In this document: positions 1-7,020 of the stretch, one piece after another
How positions within the stretch are numbered: the first letter of the stretch is position 1
Layout of the letters: the number at the start of each line of letters is the position of its first letter
Assembly (NCBI GenBank): GCA_900544095.1
Contig: UQTV01000001.1
Span: 62,001-126,000 of the forward strand
Length of the DNA stretch: 64,000 bases
Reading direction: 5' to 3'
DNA from: an uncultured Collinsella sp.
Lineage (GTDB): Bacteria; Actinomycetota; Coriobacteriia; Coriobacteriales; Coriobacteriaceae
Translations under genes and position numbers: made by a program
The notes under the pieces: model-generated
What the model was told of the DNA's origin: nothing
Database searches by the model: none
The model's input: only the letters and a program-made list of their open reading frames with translations

Positions 1-25
1 TTTATACCACTGGCAGAATTGCGAT

Positions 26-112
26 GGTAAAACTCTTGACAGTTTTACCAAATAGGGTTTCTAGACTAGTAGATTAACGTTTGGTAAAACGTTTTTAGCA
101 GGTTGTTTACCA
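26..112. promoter_or_regulatory. Operator-like inverted repeats upstream of HAD gene
   Basis: The octamer GGTAAAAC occurs at 26-33 and 83-90, and its complement GTTTTACC at 42-49, with a shortened form (GTTTACC) at 105-111. The first pair flanks a TTGACA hexamer (36-41) that looks like a -35 element. The third copy continues into GTTTTTAGC, giving a palindrome centred on AACGTT, a geometry typical of LacI-family operators. A repressor occupying these sites would cover the promoter of the downstream gene. The regulator is not in the window. Confidence 0.5.
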
Positions 113-134
113 TTTGACATCGAAAGGTATGTTT

Positions 135-824
135 ATGTCCCAGACCGCCGCCCACAATGTCGCTTTTATTTTCGATTGCGACGGCACACTGGTTAATAGC
201 ACCCCCGTTTGGGCCTATGCCCAGCCCGAGTTATTGCACCGCCACGGTATTGACGTGACGGTCGACGATTTTGCCCAGTTTGAGCATTTGTCGCTCGAGG
301 ACGAGTGCCAGGCCTACCACGACATGTGGGGCATTGGCGCGAATGGCGAGGAGCTGTATCGCGAGCTGAGCGACATTTTGATTGATGGGTACTCCAAGGT
401 GCCGCCGCGCGAGGGCCTGCTTGCGTTTTTGAAGCAGGCGGAGGAGGCCAGTATTGCCATGTGCGTTGCTACGTCCACGCCGGCCGAGCTGGTTACGTCT
501 GCGCTTGCGGGCGCCGGGCTCGACGCTTACATGGAGTTTGTTACCACGACGGGCGAGGCGGGACGCTCCAAGCAGTTCCCCGACGTATACGAGCTGGCGC
601 TGCGCCGTCTGGAGGAGCGTCATGGGCACAGGTTTGAGCGTACATGGGTGTTTGAGGATGCGGTCTTTGGCCTAAAGAGTTCTGGCGCCGCCGGCTTTAA
701 GCGTGTAGGCATCTATGACCAGCATGGCCGTATGGAGCGCGACGAGGTTCGCGACAACTGCGATATCTTTATCGACAGTTATGAGGACCTGGACCTGCCC
801 CGTGTGCTTTCGTTTGAGGGATAG
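135..824 (+). CDS. HAD-superfamily hydrolase (beta-phosphoglucomutase-like, subfamily IA)
   Basis: Predicted phosphatase or phosphomutase of 229 residues. Motif I is FDCDGTLVNS near the N-terminus, with the nucleophile and acid/base aspartates both present. Motif II is the Thr/Ser of ATSTPAEL, motif III is the lysine in SKQFPDVY, and motif IV is the acidic pair in VFEDAVFG. An alpha-helical cap follows motif I, as in type IA enzymes. Two ATGs lie close together; 135 is chosen because GAAAGG at 122-127 then sits 7 bases away, whereas the ATG at 129 is too close. The substrate cannot be read from sequence; a sugar phosphate is the usual guess. It starts behind operator-like repeats and lies 9 bases upstream of the next gene, so the two are probably co-transcribed. 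Confidence 0.85.
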   Translation: MSQTAAHNVAFIFDCDGTLVNSTPVWAYAQPELLHRHGIDVTVDDFAQFEHLSLEDECQAYHDMWGIGANGEELYRELSDILIDGYSKVPPREGLLAFLKQAEEASIAMCVATSTPAELVTSALAGAGLDAYMEFVTTTGEAGRSKQFPDVYELALRRLEERHGHRFERTWVFEDAVFGLKSSGAAGFKRVGIYDQHGRMERDEVRDNCDIFIDSYEDLDLPRVLSFEG

Positions 825-833
825 GCGAGGGCT

Positions 834-1499
834 GTGGCTTGCAAGGTATTAGTGGTCTGCGGCTCGCCCGTGGTGGCGAGCGCGGATCTGTTGCGCAGGT
901 TAGCAGGGAAGTGCGACCACGTCGTCGCCGTGGACCGCGGCCTGGACGCCCTTTTGGGTGCCGGCTTGAGCTGTGAGGTCTATGTCGGCGACGCTGACAC
1001 GGTAAGCGATGGAGGCCGAGCGCTAGTCGATGCCGCCGAAGCCTTTGAGGTAGAACGCCACGACCCCTACAAGGACTATACCGATCTGGCGCTGGCGCTC
1101 GATGCCGTCCGCCGTCGCTGGCCGGGCGCGGAGGTAGTTGCGACCTGCGCCACCGGCGGCCGTCCCGACATGGCCCTGTCCGTATTAGGATTGCTCGCGG
1201 GCTACGAGGATGCCCCCATCTGGATCGCCGAGGACAAGGTGGTCGCCCGCATCCTTCGCGCAGGTGAATCCTGGATCATCGAAGGCCACGAGGGCAGCAC
1301 CTTCTCCATCATCGCCATAGCGCCTGGGACGGTGGTAAGCGAACACGGTCTAGAGTGGGAACTAGATCACGCCCCGCTGGACTTGTTGGCCGACACAGGC
1401 ATCAGCAACATAGTCAGGTCAACCGCAAAGATTACCGTCCACCAAGGAACTGTAATAGCGTATTTGTTACGTGAGGGTTTTATCGGGACGGTGGGTTAA
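834..1499 (+). CDS. thiN: Thiamine pyrophosphokinase
   Basis: Transfers pyrophosphate from ATP to thiamine to give thiamine diphosphate in the cytoplasm. The 221-residue protein shows the family order: AVDRGLD, then GDADTVSD (normally GDFDS), then KDYTDLALALD (the Mg/ATP-binding KDxTD motif), then GGRPD, with a C-terminal beta domain ending in a run typical for thiamine binding. The usual histidine after GGRxD is methionine here (RPDMALS), a substitution outside the acidic metal ligands. Start is GTG with GGCGAGG just upstream. No other thiamine gene is nearby, so it probably serves salvage of imported thiamine. Confidence 0.85.
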   Translation: MACKVLVVCGSPVVASADLLRRLAGKCDHVVAVDRGLDALLGAGLSCEVYVGDADTVSDGGRALVDAAEAFEVERHDPYKDYTDLALALDAVRRRWPGAEVVATCATGGRPDMALSVLGLLAGYEDAPIWIAEDKVVARILRAGESWIIEGHEGSTFSIIAIAPGTVVSEHGLEWELDHAPLDLLADTGISNIVRSTAKITVHQGTVIAYLLREGFIGTVG

Positions 1500-1546
1500 T
1501 TGACTGATTTTGCCGAAGTCAAAATCAGTCAATTCAGCCCCGTCCC
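1485..1546 (+). repeat. Long hairpin overlapping the thiN stop codon
   Basis: Arms 1498-1512 and 1520-1534 are perfect 15-base complements around a 7-base loop. Outside them GGGACGG (1485-1491) pairs with CCGTCCC (1540-1546). There is no T-run after it, so it is not a classical terminator. The inner arm begins inside the thiN stop codon. Confidence 0.75.
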
Positions 1547-1583
1547 AGGAAAACCCGTAAGAAAAAGTTTCAACAAAAACCTC

Positions 1584-1612
1584 TTGCATCCCCGCAAACA
1601 TTCCCCTATAGT
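1584..1612 (+). promoter_or_regulatory. Promoter of tRNA-Ala copy 1
   Basis: TTGCAT (1584-1589), 17-base spacer, TATAGT (1607-1612), ending 13 bases before the tRNA. The same two hexamers with the same spacer precede the two other tRNA-Ala copies. Confidence 0.8.
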
Positions 1613-1625
1613 ACTACCTCGTCAC

Positions 1626-1701
1626 GGGGGCGTAGCTCAGCTGGGAGAGCGCTTGACTGGCAGTCAAGAGGTCAGGGGTTCGATCCCCCTCGTCTCCACC
1701 A
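1626..1701 (+). tRNA. tRNA-Ala(GGC), copy 1, CCA encoded
   Basis: Complete cloverleaf: acceptor GGGGGCG/CGTCTCC, anticodon loop CTGGCAG giving GGC, T-loop TTCGATC. The third acceptor pair is G3-U70, the alanine identity element. The discriminator A is followed by a genomic CCA, unlike the two other copies of the same 73-base body at 6022 and 6932. Confidence 0.97.
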
Positions 1702-1711
1702 TCGTGAATCC

Positions 1712-1742
1712 AAAGGCCTTCGGAATTCCGAAGGCCTTTTTT
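1712..1742 (+). terminator. Rho-independent terminator of tRNA-Ala copy 1
   Basis: Stem AAAGGCCTTCGG / CCGAAGGCCTTT with an AATT loop, followed by a run of T. Confidence 0.85.
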
Positions 1743-2221
1743 CATGTCAAACACCACGCGAACAAACGGCACTCATACCAACAAAAAGTTGCACAATTTA
1801 TTTCCCATGTCTGTACATAGTTTGTTAGACAAACGCAATTACCAGTGCACCTCGCTGCCCCTTTTGGACTTCAGGAACGCTTCTAATTATCGTCAGCACC
1901 CCAATAACCTGCGCCAACGTGAACAACATCCCAAAATAACCCCCTTAAGCACGCCAAATGAACGATATGTTGTCAAACGCAGCCCAAATCTGTTTCGCTC
2001 CCCGCTTGTGCTAGGATACCTAACGTTACATGAGTTCAACTGTGCTCGCGGCTCCAGCAAGTTGCAAAGCGCAGGGTCGATCAGCATCCGGCCGTAACGG
2101 CGGTGCCAGAAATACCACGAGCTCCAATAAAGAAGTCATGCGACGTTATTTGCATTGAGTTAATTCAAAGATGCATTTAGTAGTTTGCGTGTTAATGCGT
2201 AGCAGTCCTGTAGCTGTTTGC
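1743..2221. other. Intergenic stretch without a supported gene
   Basis: AT-richer than its surroundings. Short open frames exist on both strands but none has a ribosome binding site or recognisable protein. It probably contains the promoter of the structured leader that follows, but no clear -35/-10 pair stands out. Confidence 0.5.
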
Positions 2222-2439
2222 GTGCGGTCCAGTTTTGTACCCGCTTGACTGGGTCGCACGCAGCCAGCTGGAGACGCGGACATTTTGCGATACACGTCCG
2301 CGTCTCCAGCAACTGCGCTTATACATACCGTTCACGGTGGGGCAGAGCCACGTGCTTGTCTGACTGGGCTCAGGGTTTGAATATGGAGCGCCTCCGCGCA
2401 CAAGCGCCCTGGCGAAGCCATATCCAAACCCCATGAGCC
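2222..2439 (+). promoter_or_regulatory. Structured leader upstream of the LoaP-like gene
   Basis: Three consecutive hairpins. One spans 2222-2259 (12-pair stem with G-U wobbles). The second has perfect 15-base arms at 2267-2281 and 2296-2310. The third, 2367-2439, pairs GGCTCA and GGTTTG...ATATGG with their complements and ends 14 bases before the AAGGGGG ribosome binding site. This is consistent with a processive antitermination or autoregulatory RNA leader, inferred from structure and from the gene it precedes. Confidence 0.6.
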
Positions 2440-2462
2440 ACACGTAAGACAGCAAGGGGGTG

Positions 2463-3002
2463 ATGCTTGTGTGGTATGTGATTCAGGTCATTAACGGTCG
2501 CGAAGACATAATGCGCGAGCGCATCGAGCGCGTGGTGCCGGCTGGTGCCATGCAAGAGCTCTTTTATCCCCAATATCAGACCGAAATCAAGGTACACGGC
2601 GAATGGGTCAACACAACCAAGCCGTTGTTCCCCGGTTATCTTATCTGCGATACGGCAGATCCCCGCACCTTGCAACAGTATCTGCTGCGCATGGACGACT
2701 TTGCCCGGGTGCTTTCCCAGGACGGTCAGTTTGTGCCTTTGGCAAAAGAAGAGGTCCAGCTTATTGGCGGCTTTACGCATAGGGGAGACCGCGTAGTGCC
2801 CATGAGCGAAGCCCTAAAAGACGGCGACCAGGTCGTAGTGACGGCAGGTCCGCTGCTGGGCCATGAGGGCCTTATCAAAACCATTAACAGACGCAAGAGC
2901 ACTGCTTATTTGGAGCTCGACCTGTGCGGCCGACGCGTGACTACGCGCGTTGGCCTTGCCGTGCTTTCAAGTGAGCAGCGGGGCGATCTGTCGCTCGTAT
3001 AG
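2463..3002 (+). CDS. NusG-family antitermination factor (LoaP/RfaH-like paralogue)
   Basis: A specialised NusG paralogue of about 180 residues. The N-terminal NGN domain starts with WYVIQVINGRED and contains LFPGYLICDT, corresponding to the PGYxFV strand of NusG. The C-terminal KOW domain is LKDGDQVVVTAGPLLGHEG followed by INRRKSTAYLELDL. Such proteins bind RNA polymerase and prevent termination in selected operons; LoaP members recognise an RNA hairpin in the target leader. Essential NusG is normally encoded beside secE and rplK, which are absent here. LoaP genes usually head long polysaccharide or secondary-metabolite operons, but here only one gene follows before a tRNA. The ATG at 2463 is annotated; a GTG at 2469 would give better spacing (8 bases) to AAGGGGG. 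Confidence 0.75.
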   Translation: MLVWYVIQVINGREDIMRERIERVVPAGAMQELFYPQYQTEIKVHGEWVNTTKPLFPGYLICDTADPRTLQQYLLRMDDFARVLSQDGQFVPLAKEEVQLIGGFTHRGDRVVPMSEALKDGDQVVVTAGPLLGHEGLIKTINRRKSTAYLELDLCGRRVTTRVGLAVLSSEQRGDLSLV

Positions 3003-3047
3003 AATCTAAGCATCCGAACGCCGGTTAATGAATTGATTGGACGCCAC

Positions 3048-3836
3048 ATGGAACTCCCTAGCACCCTGTGCAGCAATGTCTACGACTTTGCGTTTTGCCC
3101 CGAGCCCTGCTACGACCGTCTGGTCGATCTCGCCGACCCCGAGGACTGGGGTCCCGGCAATCGCATCCTCAAAAACTACCTGTCGTTTTCGTTTAGCCGC
3201 GCGGTGTTCCTGACCGAGCGTGACTTGGACCAGACCGGGCCGTCCAACCTGCCGCTGGTGTTCGACGATGACCGCTGCCTGTTCAATATCGGCCTGTACA
3301 CGCGTCGCTACGAGACCATCTACGGCCTGTTTGAGCCCAACACCAAGCCCGACGCGCGCCAGCGCTGGTTTTTGAAGGGCTTCTTTAAGGAGAGCGACCC
3401 CATGCTGGTCTCGTTTGAGTACCTGCCGTGCCGCGTGCGCTTTGCCGAGGACCCCTCCGAGCTGGTCTTTGACTATCGACTGCCCATCCGCTCCAACATC
3501 GACCACATTTTGGGCGACGAGGAGAACCTTACGCGCATCCCCGCCAGCCTGATGGGGGAGGACAACTCGCTGCTGCTGCGCCGCGCTTTTGAGGGCGCCG
3601 TCGTCGAAGCCGCCCGCCGCGCCGCCGCCAACTACACGCTCGCCGTGCCGCAGTTCTACGGCGGCCGGATCCAGCTGCTCTTGCCGCTGTGCCTGACCGG
3701 CGACAAGCCCGAGCTGGCGCTGACCATCCAGCGCGAGGACGGTTTTTACGCCGCGCGCACCTGCCTCACGCTCGACATGGCCTACAACAACGCGCGACTT
3801 ATCTGCCGTCCTGAGACTTCGTGGATCAAGCGATAA
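3048..3836 (+). CDS. DUF3825 domain-containing protein
   Basis: A 262-residue protein resembling DUF3825: YDFAFCPEPCYDRLVDLADPEDW, then the RILKNYLSFSFSR segment, FNIGLYTRRYETIYGLF, and a C-terminal half with YNNARLICRPETSW. The family's function is unproven; members occur alone or fused to RNA-binding-type domains. No signal peptide or membrane segment is seen. ATG at 3048 is preferred over an in-frame TTG at 3033 because the domain begins just after it; the ribosome binding site is weak. The 45-base gap to the LoaP-like gene suggests co-transcription with it. Confidence 0.6.
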   Translation: MELPSTLCSNVYDFAFCPEPCYDRLVDLADPEDWGPGNRILKNYLSFSFSRAVFLTERDLDQTGPSNLPLVFDDDRCLFNIGLYTRRYETIYGLFEPNTKPDARQRWFLKGFFKESDPMLVSFEYLPCRVRFAEDPSELVFDYRLPIRSNIDHILGDEENLTRIPASLMGEDNSLLLRRAFEGAVVEAARRAAANYTLAVPQFYGGRIQLLLPLCLTGDKPELALTIQREDGFYAARTCLTLDMAYNNARLICRPETSWIKR

Positions 3837-3974
3837 AGGGCTGTTGAACTGGTGGTTTGTCGCGTACCCTGATTGCGGTTGCGCGGTTTGCTCCCACGAA
3901 TTTAAAATCGAGGGCAAAAAGTTCTTGGTAAACCGCGCGTGGCTATGTTAGTATCTCTTTTGCCGAAAGGCGAC

Positions 3975-4049
3975 GGGCGATTGGCTCAGGGGTAGAGCAT
4001 ATCCTTCACACGGATGGGGTCACAAGTTCGAATCTTGTATCGCCCACCA
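3975..4049 (+). tRNA. tRNA-Val(CAC)
   Basis: Acceptor GGGCGAT/ATCGCCC, anticodon loop TTCACAC giving CAC, T-arm ACAAG-TTCGAAT-CTTGT, discriminator A with encoded CCA. A possible promoter (TTGGTA, 17 bases, TTAGTA) lies at 3925-3953. Confidence 0.95.
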
Positions 4050-4059
4050 TCAAAAGCGC

Positions 4060-4096
4060 AGGTCAGAGGTGTTAAGCCTCTGGCCTTTTTCTTTTT
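4060..4096 (+). terminator. Terminator after tRNA-Val
   Basis: Stem AGGTCAGAGG / CCTCTGGCCT followed by TTTTTCTTTTT. Confidence 0.85.
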
Positions 4097-4128
4097 GACA
4101 CCAAGGGTGACACCAAAACTGACACCAA
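4096..4128. repeat. Three TGACACCAA iterons, 12-bp period
   Basis: TGACACCAA starts at 4096, 4108 and 4120, directly behind the tRNA-Val terminator. Regular spacing near one helical turn suggests protein binding on one face. Arrays like this beside a tRNA are often arm sites of an integrated element; no integrase is present. Confidence 0.65.
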
Positions 4129-4496
4129 ATTTTCGATTTTTATTAGCATGGGTTCCTATTTTTTATTGATCGCAAACCCTTCATAGTTCCTACATATTGA
4201 ATATTATTTTCGTTCGTTGACCAACTATAGAGTGACGTCGTCGAACATTTTGAAAATAGTTCACGCGATCTTTCAATGAATTCTTTGCATGATTCATACG
4301 CAATTGTGGAGAAAAAGACCACTGGCTCACAGCTCGTACCAGCACATTCACGCCTCGTGACAACCTTTCAACACATCCCATCCATTTTTTGGTCAGCGTT
4401 TGGTCAGCTTCCGGTACTTACCCGCATGATGCCCCAGTAGATAATCGTCCACGGCCACAACCGCATGGCCTACGGCCGATACCAAGGGAGGCGCAA
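4129..4496. other. AT-rich intergenic stretch with GACCAAA-type repeats
   Basis: No convincing gene. TTTGGTCAGC is repeated at 4388-4397 and 4399-4408, an 11-bp step. Its complement, GACCAAA, is iterated again at 50360-50400. This flank together with 4096-4128 brackets the accessory gene that follows. Confidence 0.5.
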
Positions 4497-5654
4497 ATGG
4501 ACGAAATCGTCTGCGCAAACACCGCATTCCGCTATTGGCGCTGCCCACCGCAGGTGCGCGACCTCTACCCGCGCCTACCCAACTCCGAAGAAGGCTGGCG
4601 AGCTCTATCCCAAGCCCCATTCGTAACCGACGTCCTCAAGACCCCGATTATCGCTGTTGCTTCGCCAGGTTATTGCAATCACCACTCGGGATTGCGCTCC
4701 ACTATTCGCTGGGAAGGGACATCGGATGTCAGCACAACAATCGACACTAATTTAGGCTTTAGTGTTACCAATCCGCTTAACACATTATTTACTATGACAC
4801 GCTTTGTGTCCCAAATAGATCTCGTACTGGCTATGTACGAACTTTGCGGTTGGTTTTCCGTTTTCGAGCTTGCTCCCGCTGCCGAAATGCAGTTAAAAAT
4901 GGCGGTAGAGGAGAATCGCAATTCCAGCACGCAGGATCTGTTCGAACTTGGAGAAGGCGAAGACGAGGTTCCTTGGAAACGAGTTTACGCCCGCGCAACC
5001 GTAAAGGCCACAGATAAAGAAGGCCAAACGAACAAGCGTGAGGATGGAAGAGAGGTTACGAAACTCAAAGGCACTTCTCTTTGGATGAGAAAGCCGCTCA
5101 TCGAGCTAAGCGATCTACATCGATTCGCCGACAAGGTCAAAAGTCAAATGTGGGGAAAGCAGTTTTATGATGCCGCTCAGCAGGTTATCGGCATTGCTGC
5201 GTCTCCGCTCGAGGTCGCGGGGGTACTGCTTCTAAGTCGTTCTCGACGTCTAGGTGGTTCAGGATTCAGATACGTGTACCTCAACGATTTAACCCCTCTA
5301 TCCGTGGCAGCCCAAAGCATCGCAGGCCAAAAGGTCTGCTACGGCGACATCGTGATCGTAAACCCAATCCTAATGAAGGCAGTTATTATCGAGATCCAAG
5401 GTGAGGTCATTCATGGCTCAGGTGCAATACTTGACCACGATGCGGAGCGCATGACTGCGTTGCAGAGCATGGGATTCGATGTATTCCTGGTGACTCACGA
5501 TATGCTCAACGATTCAAAGCTGCTAGACACCATAGTCAGAAGTGTCTGCGACCGTTTAGGGATTCGCTATAAAGCCAAAACTGAGGCAATGAAGTGCGCC
5601 GAGACGAGACTGCGAGCAAATGTTTTGTGCAACTGGTTGGAAATCGGAAATTAG
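4497..5654 (+). CDS. Orphan PD-(D/E)XK/DUF559-like nuclease family protein
   Basis: A 385-residue protein I do not recognise with certainty. The N-terminus (CANTAFRYWRCPPQVRDLY) resembles Coriobacteriia accessory proteins of the AbiEi/DUF559 type. The C-terminal segment YGDIVIVNPILMKAVIIEIQ, followed by a conserved acidic/arginine helix (DHDAERMTALQSMG) and FDVFLVTHDML, fits the strand-helix-strand core of a Vsr/DUF559-like endonuclease fold, with E in IEIQ as a candidate metal ligand. The classic lysine pair is not clear, so activity is uncertain. Start 4497 has GGGAGG six bases upstream; a longer in-frame extension to 4389 lacks one. The gene is visibly AT-richer than its neighbours and lies between tRNAs and repeats, suggesting transfer. 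Confidence 0.5.
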   Translation: MDEIVCANTAFRYWRCPPQVRDLYPRLPNSEEGWRALSQAPFVTDVLKTPIIAVASPGYCNHHSGLRSTIRWEGTSDVSTTIDTNLGFSVTNPLNTLFTMTRFVSQIDLVLAMYELCGWFSVFELAPAAEMQLKMAVEENRNSSTQDLFELGEGEDEVPWKRVYARATVKATDKEGQTNKREDGREVTKLKGTSLWMRKPLIELSDLHRFADKVKSQMWGKQFYDAAQQVIGIAASPLEVAGVLLLSRSRRLGGSGFRYVYLNDLTPLSVAAQSIAGQKVCYGDIVIVNPILMKAVIIEIQGEVIHGSGAILDHDAERMTALQSMGFDVFLVTHDMLNDSKLLDTIVRSVCDRLGIRYKAKTEAMKCAETRLRANVLCNWLEIGN

Positions 5655-5706
5655 TCGGCGACAAGGCGCTAGAACTACCTAGTTTGCCTGTTAGTGAAAT
5701 AATGTC

Positions 5707-5868
5707 ATTTCAAAACTATGCCGGATTACGGGGCTGGACCCGGACTGGCCGTCCATACCCTGCATTTCACGGAATACGCAAGCCGTCTACCTGCGGTTTT
5801 GATTTTACCGATTACGGCATGCTCGGGGGTTCCCGGCCTGGCCCCGTAAACCGGCATAGTTTTGAAAT
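5707..5868. repeat. Palindromic element P1 (162 bp, 28-base arms)
   Basis: Left arm 5707-5734 begins ATTTCAAAACTATGCCGG and ends TTACGGGGC. Right arm 5841-5868 is its reverse complement with one mismatch in 28. No open reading frame and no clear target duplication. It lies 154 bases upstream of tRNA-Ala copy 2. Confidence 0.85.
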
Positions 5869-5980
5869 CGCCGGGTCGGCGGGAGCGCGATTGGCCCCGG
5901 TAATGGGCCTGGCGCCGGCAAGACGGCCGTTGGGCGGATGGCGGCCCGCGCCGCGACTGCGAAATTTTCCAAAAATGTCC

Positions 5981-6009
5981 TTGCATCGCCGTCCGAGTTC
6001 CCGTATAGT
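5981..6009 (+). promoter_or_regulatory. Promoter of tRNA-Ala copy 2
   Basis: TTGCAT (5981-5986), 17 bases, TATAGT (6004-6009). Confidence 0.8.
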
Positions 6010-6021
6010 ACTTTTTCGCAC

Positions 6022-6094
6022 GGGGGCGTAGCTCAGCTGGGAGAGCGCTTGACTGGCAGTCAAGAGGTCAGGGGTTCGATCCCCCTCGTCTCCA
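6022..6094 (+). tRNA. tRNA-Ala(GGC), copy 2, CCA not encoded
   Basis: Identical in its 73-base body to the copy at 1626, but the discriminator A is followed by CCC rather than CCA, so the 3' end must be added by the nucleotidyltransferase. Confidence 0.97.
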
Positions 6095-6110
6095 CCCGAG
6101 CATTGAATGA

Positions 6111-6138
6111 GGCTCCAACGCAAGTTGGGGCCTTTTTT
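6111..6138 (+). terminator. Terminator of tRNA-Ala copy 2
   Basis: GGCTCCAAC / GTTGGGGCC stem followed by TTTTTT. An identical hairpin follows copy 3. Confidence 0.85.
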
Positions 6139-6271
6139 CTTATCTAACGATTGAAGCCATGTGTTGGTTGGGTAGCATCTTGGCGACATTCCCATTGTTA
6201 ATTACGAATATGAATGTTAATAACTTTACGTCTCTGGATGGCAAAGCTAGTTTGCAGCGCTAACAACAAAG

Positions 6272-6294
6272 AGGCCGGGCGTAATGCCCGGCCT
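6272..6294 (-). terminator. Terminator of the CAU tRNA
   Basis: On the minus strand, AGGCCGGGC / GCCCGGCCT around a 5-base loop, followed by CTTTGTTGTT. Confidence 0.75.
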
Positions 6295-6303
6295 AAAATA
6301 CTC

Positions 6304-6379
6304 TGGTGGGCCCTCCGGGATTCGAACCCAGAACCCAGGGATTATGAGTCCCCTGCGCTAACCGTTGCGCCAAGAGCCC
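6304..6379 (-). tRNA. tRNA with CAU anticodon (Met elongator or Ile2)
   Basis: Minus-strand cloverleaf: acceptor GGGCTCT/AGGGCCC, anticodon loop CTCATAA (CAU), T-loop TTCGAAT, discriminator A and encoded CCA. It is not an initiator: the first acceptor pair is a normal G-C and the anticodon stem lacks the three stacked G-C pairs. Sequence alone does not separate elongator Met from the lysidine-modified Ile2 species. Confidence 0.92.
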
Positions 6380-6603
6380 TTATGAACGGTGAATGCAATT
6401 CTAATAAAGGCATCTAAGGCCTAATTTCTTCGCTTCACGTCGTGAAATACTACCATGCACGAGCAAGTCGCACAACGCAAGATCAAGTCCAATGCTAAAC
6501 AACAACCAATCTAGGCGCGTCGCAGAAAAGACGTGTTTTAGAAAAAGTTAAGGCCATTAATTCAGGGCTCAAACACATTTAACCGCGAAATCAAGCTGAT
6601 GCC

Positions 6604-6764
6604 ATTTCAAAACACCGCCAGTTTACTACGACTGATCGGCGACTCCCGAGCACCGCGTGTTCCCCGTTTGCAAAACCGCAGGTAGGGAGCCCGACGGTTG
6701 CGTGAAAAGGCGTGCGTGGTCGAACATTCCTGATTCATCGTAGTAAACCGGCATAGTTCTGAGG
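6604..6764. repeat. Palindromic element P2 (161 bp), diverged relative of P1
   Basis: Left arm 6604-6631 starts ATTTCAAAAC and ends GTTTACTACGA. Right arm 6738-6764 complements it, with the inner 11 bases perfect and about 7 mismatches further out. The right arm shares TAAACCGGCATAGTT with P1. Length and distance to a downstream tRNA-Ala (168 bases) match P1. Confidence 0.7.
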
Positions 6765-6890
6765 CGCAGAGGAGGGGCGGTTCGCAATCGGGTCCGATAA
6801 TGGGACTGGCGGAGCACGGGAAACCCGGTTGAGCGGGCGGGTCGTGTTTCGCCCGTGCCGGCACGGGCGAAAGTTTTTCAAAAATTGCCC

Positions 6891-6919
6891 TTGCATCGCC
6901 GTCGGAGTTCCCGTATAGT
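6891..6919 (+). promoter_or_regulatory. Promoter of tRNA-Ala copy 3
   Basis: TTGCAT (6891-6896), 17 bases, TATAGT (6914-6919). Confidence 0.8.
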
Positions 6920-6931
6920 ACTTCTTCGCAC

Positions 6932-7004
6932 GGGGGCGTAGCTCAGCTGGGAGAGCGCTTGACTGGCAGTCAAGAGGTCAGGGGTTCGATCCCCCTCGTC
7001 TCCA
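6932..7004 (+). tRNA. tRNA-Ala(GGC), copy 3, CCA not encoded
   Basis: Same 73-base body as the other two copies. Followed by CCC and by the same 3' flank as copy 2, so copies 2 and 3 come from a local duplication. Confidence 0.97.
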
Positions 7005-7020
7005 CCCGAGCATTGAATGA

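Noticed and set aside
4190..4381. Small minus-strand open frame in the AT-rich gap
   Set aside because: No ribosome binding site, no conserved features, overlaps the repeat arrays.
1626..7004. A prophage or complete integrative element in the tRNA-rich zone
   Set aside because: No integrase, replication, capsid or conjugation gene is present; only repeats and one orphan gene remain.
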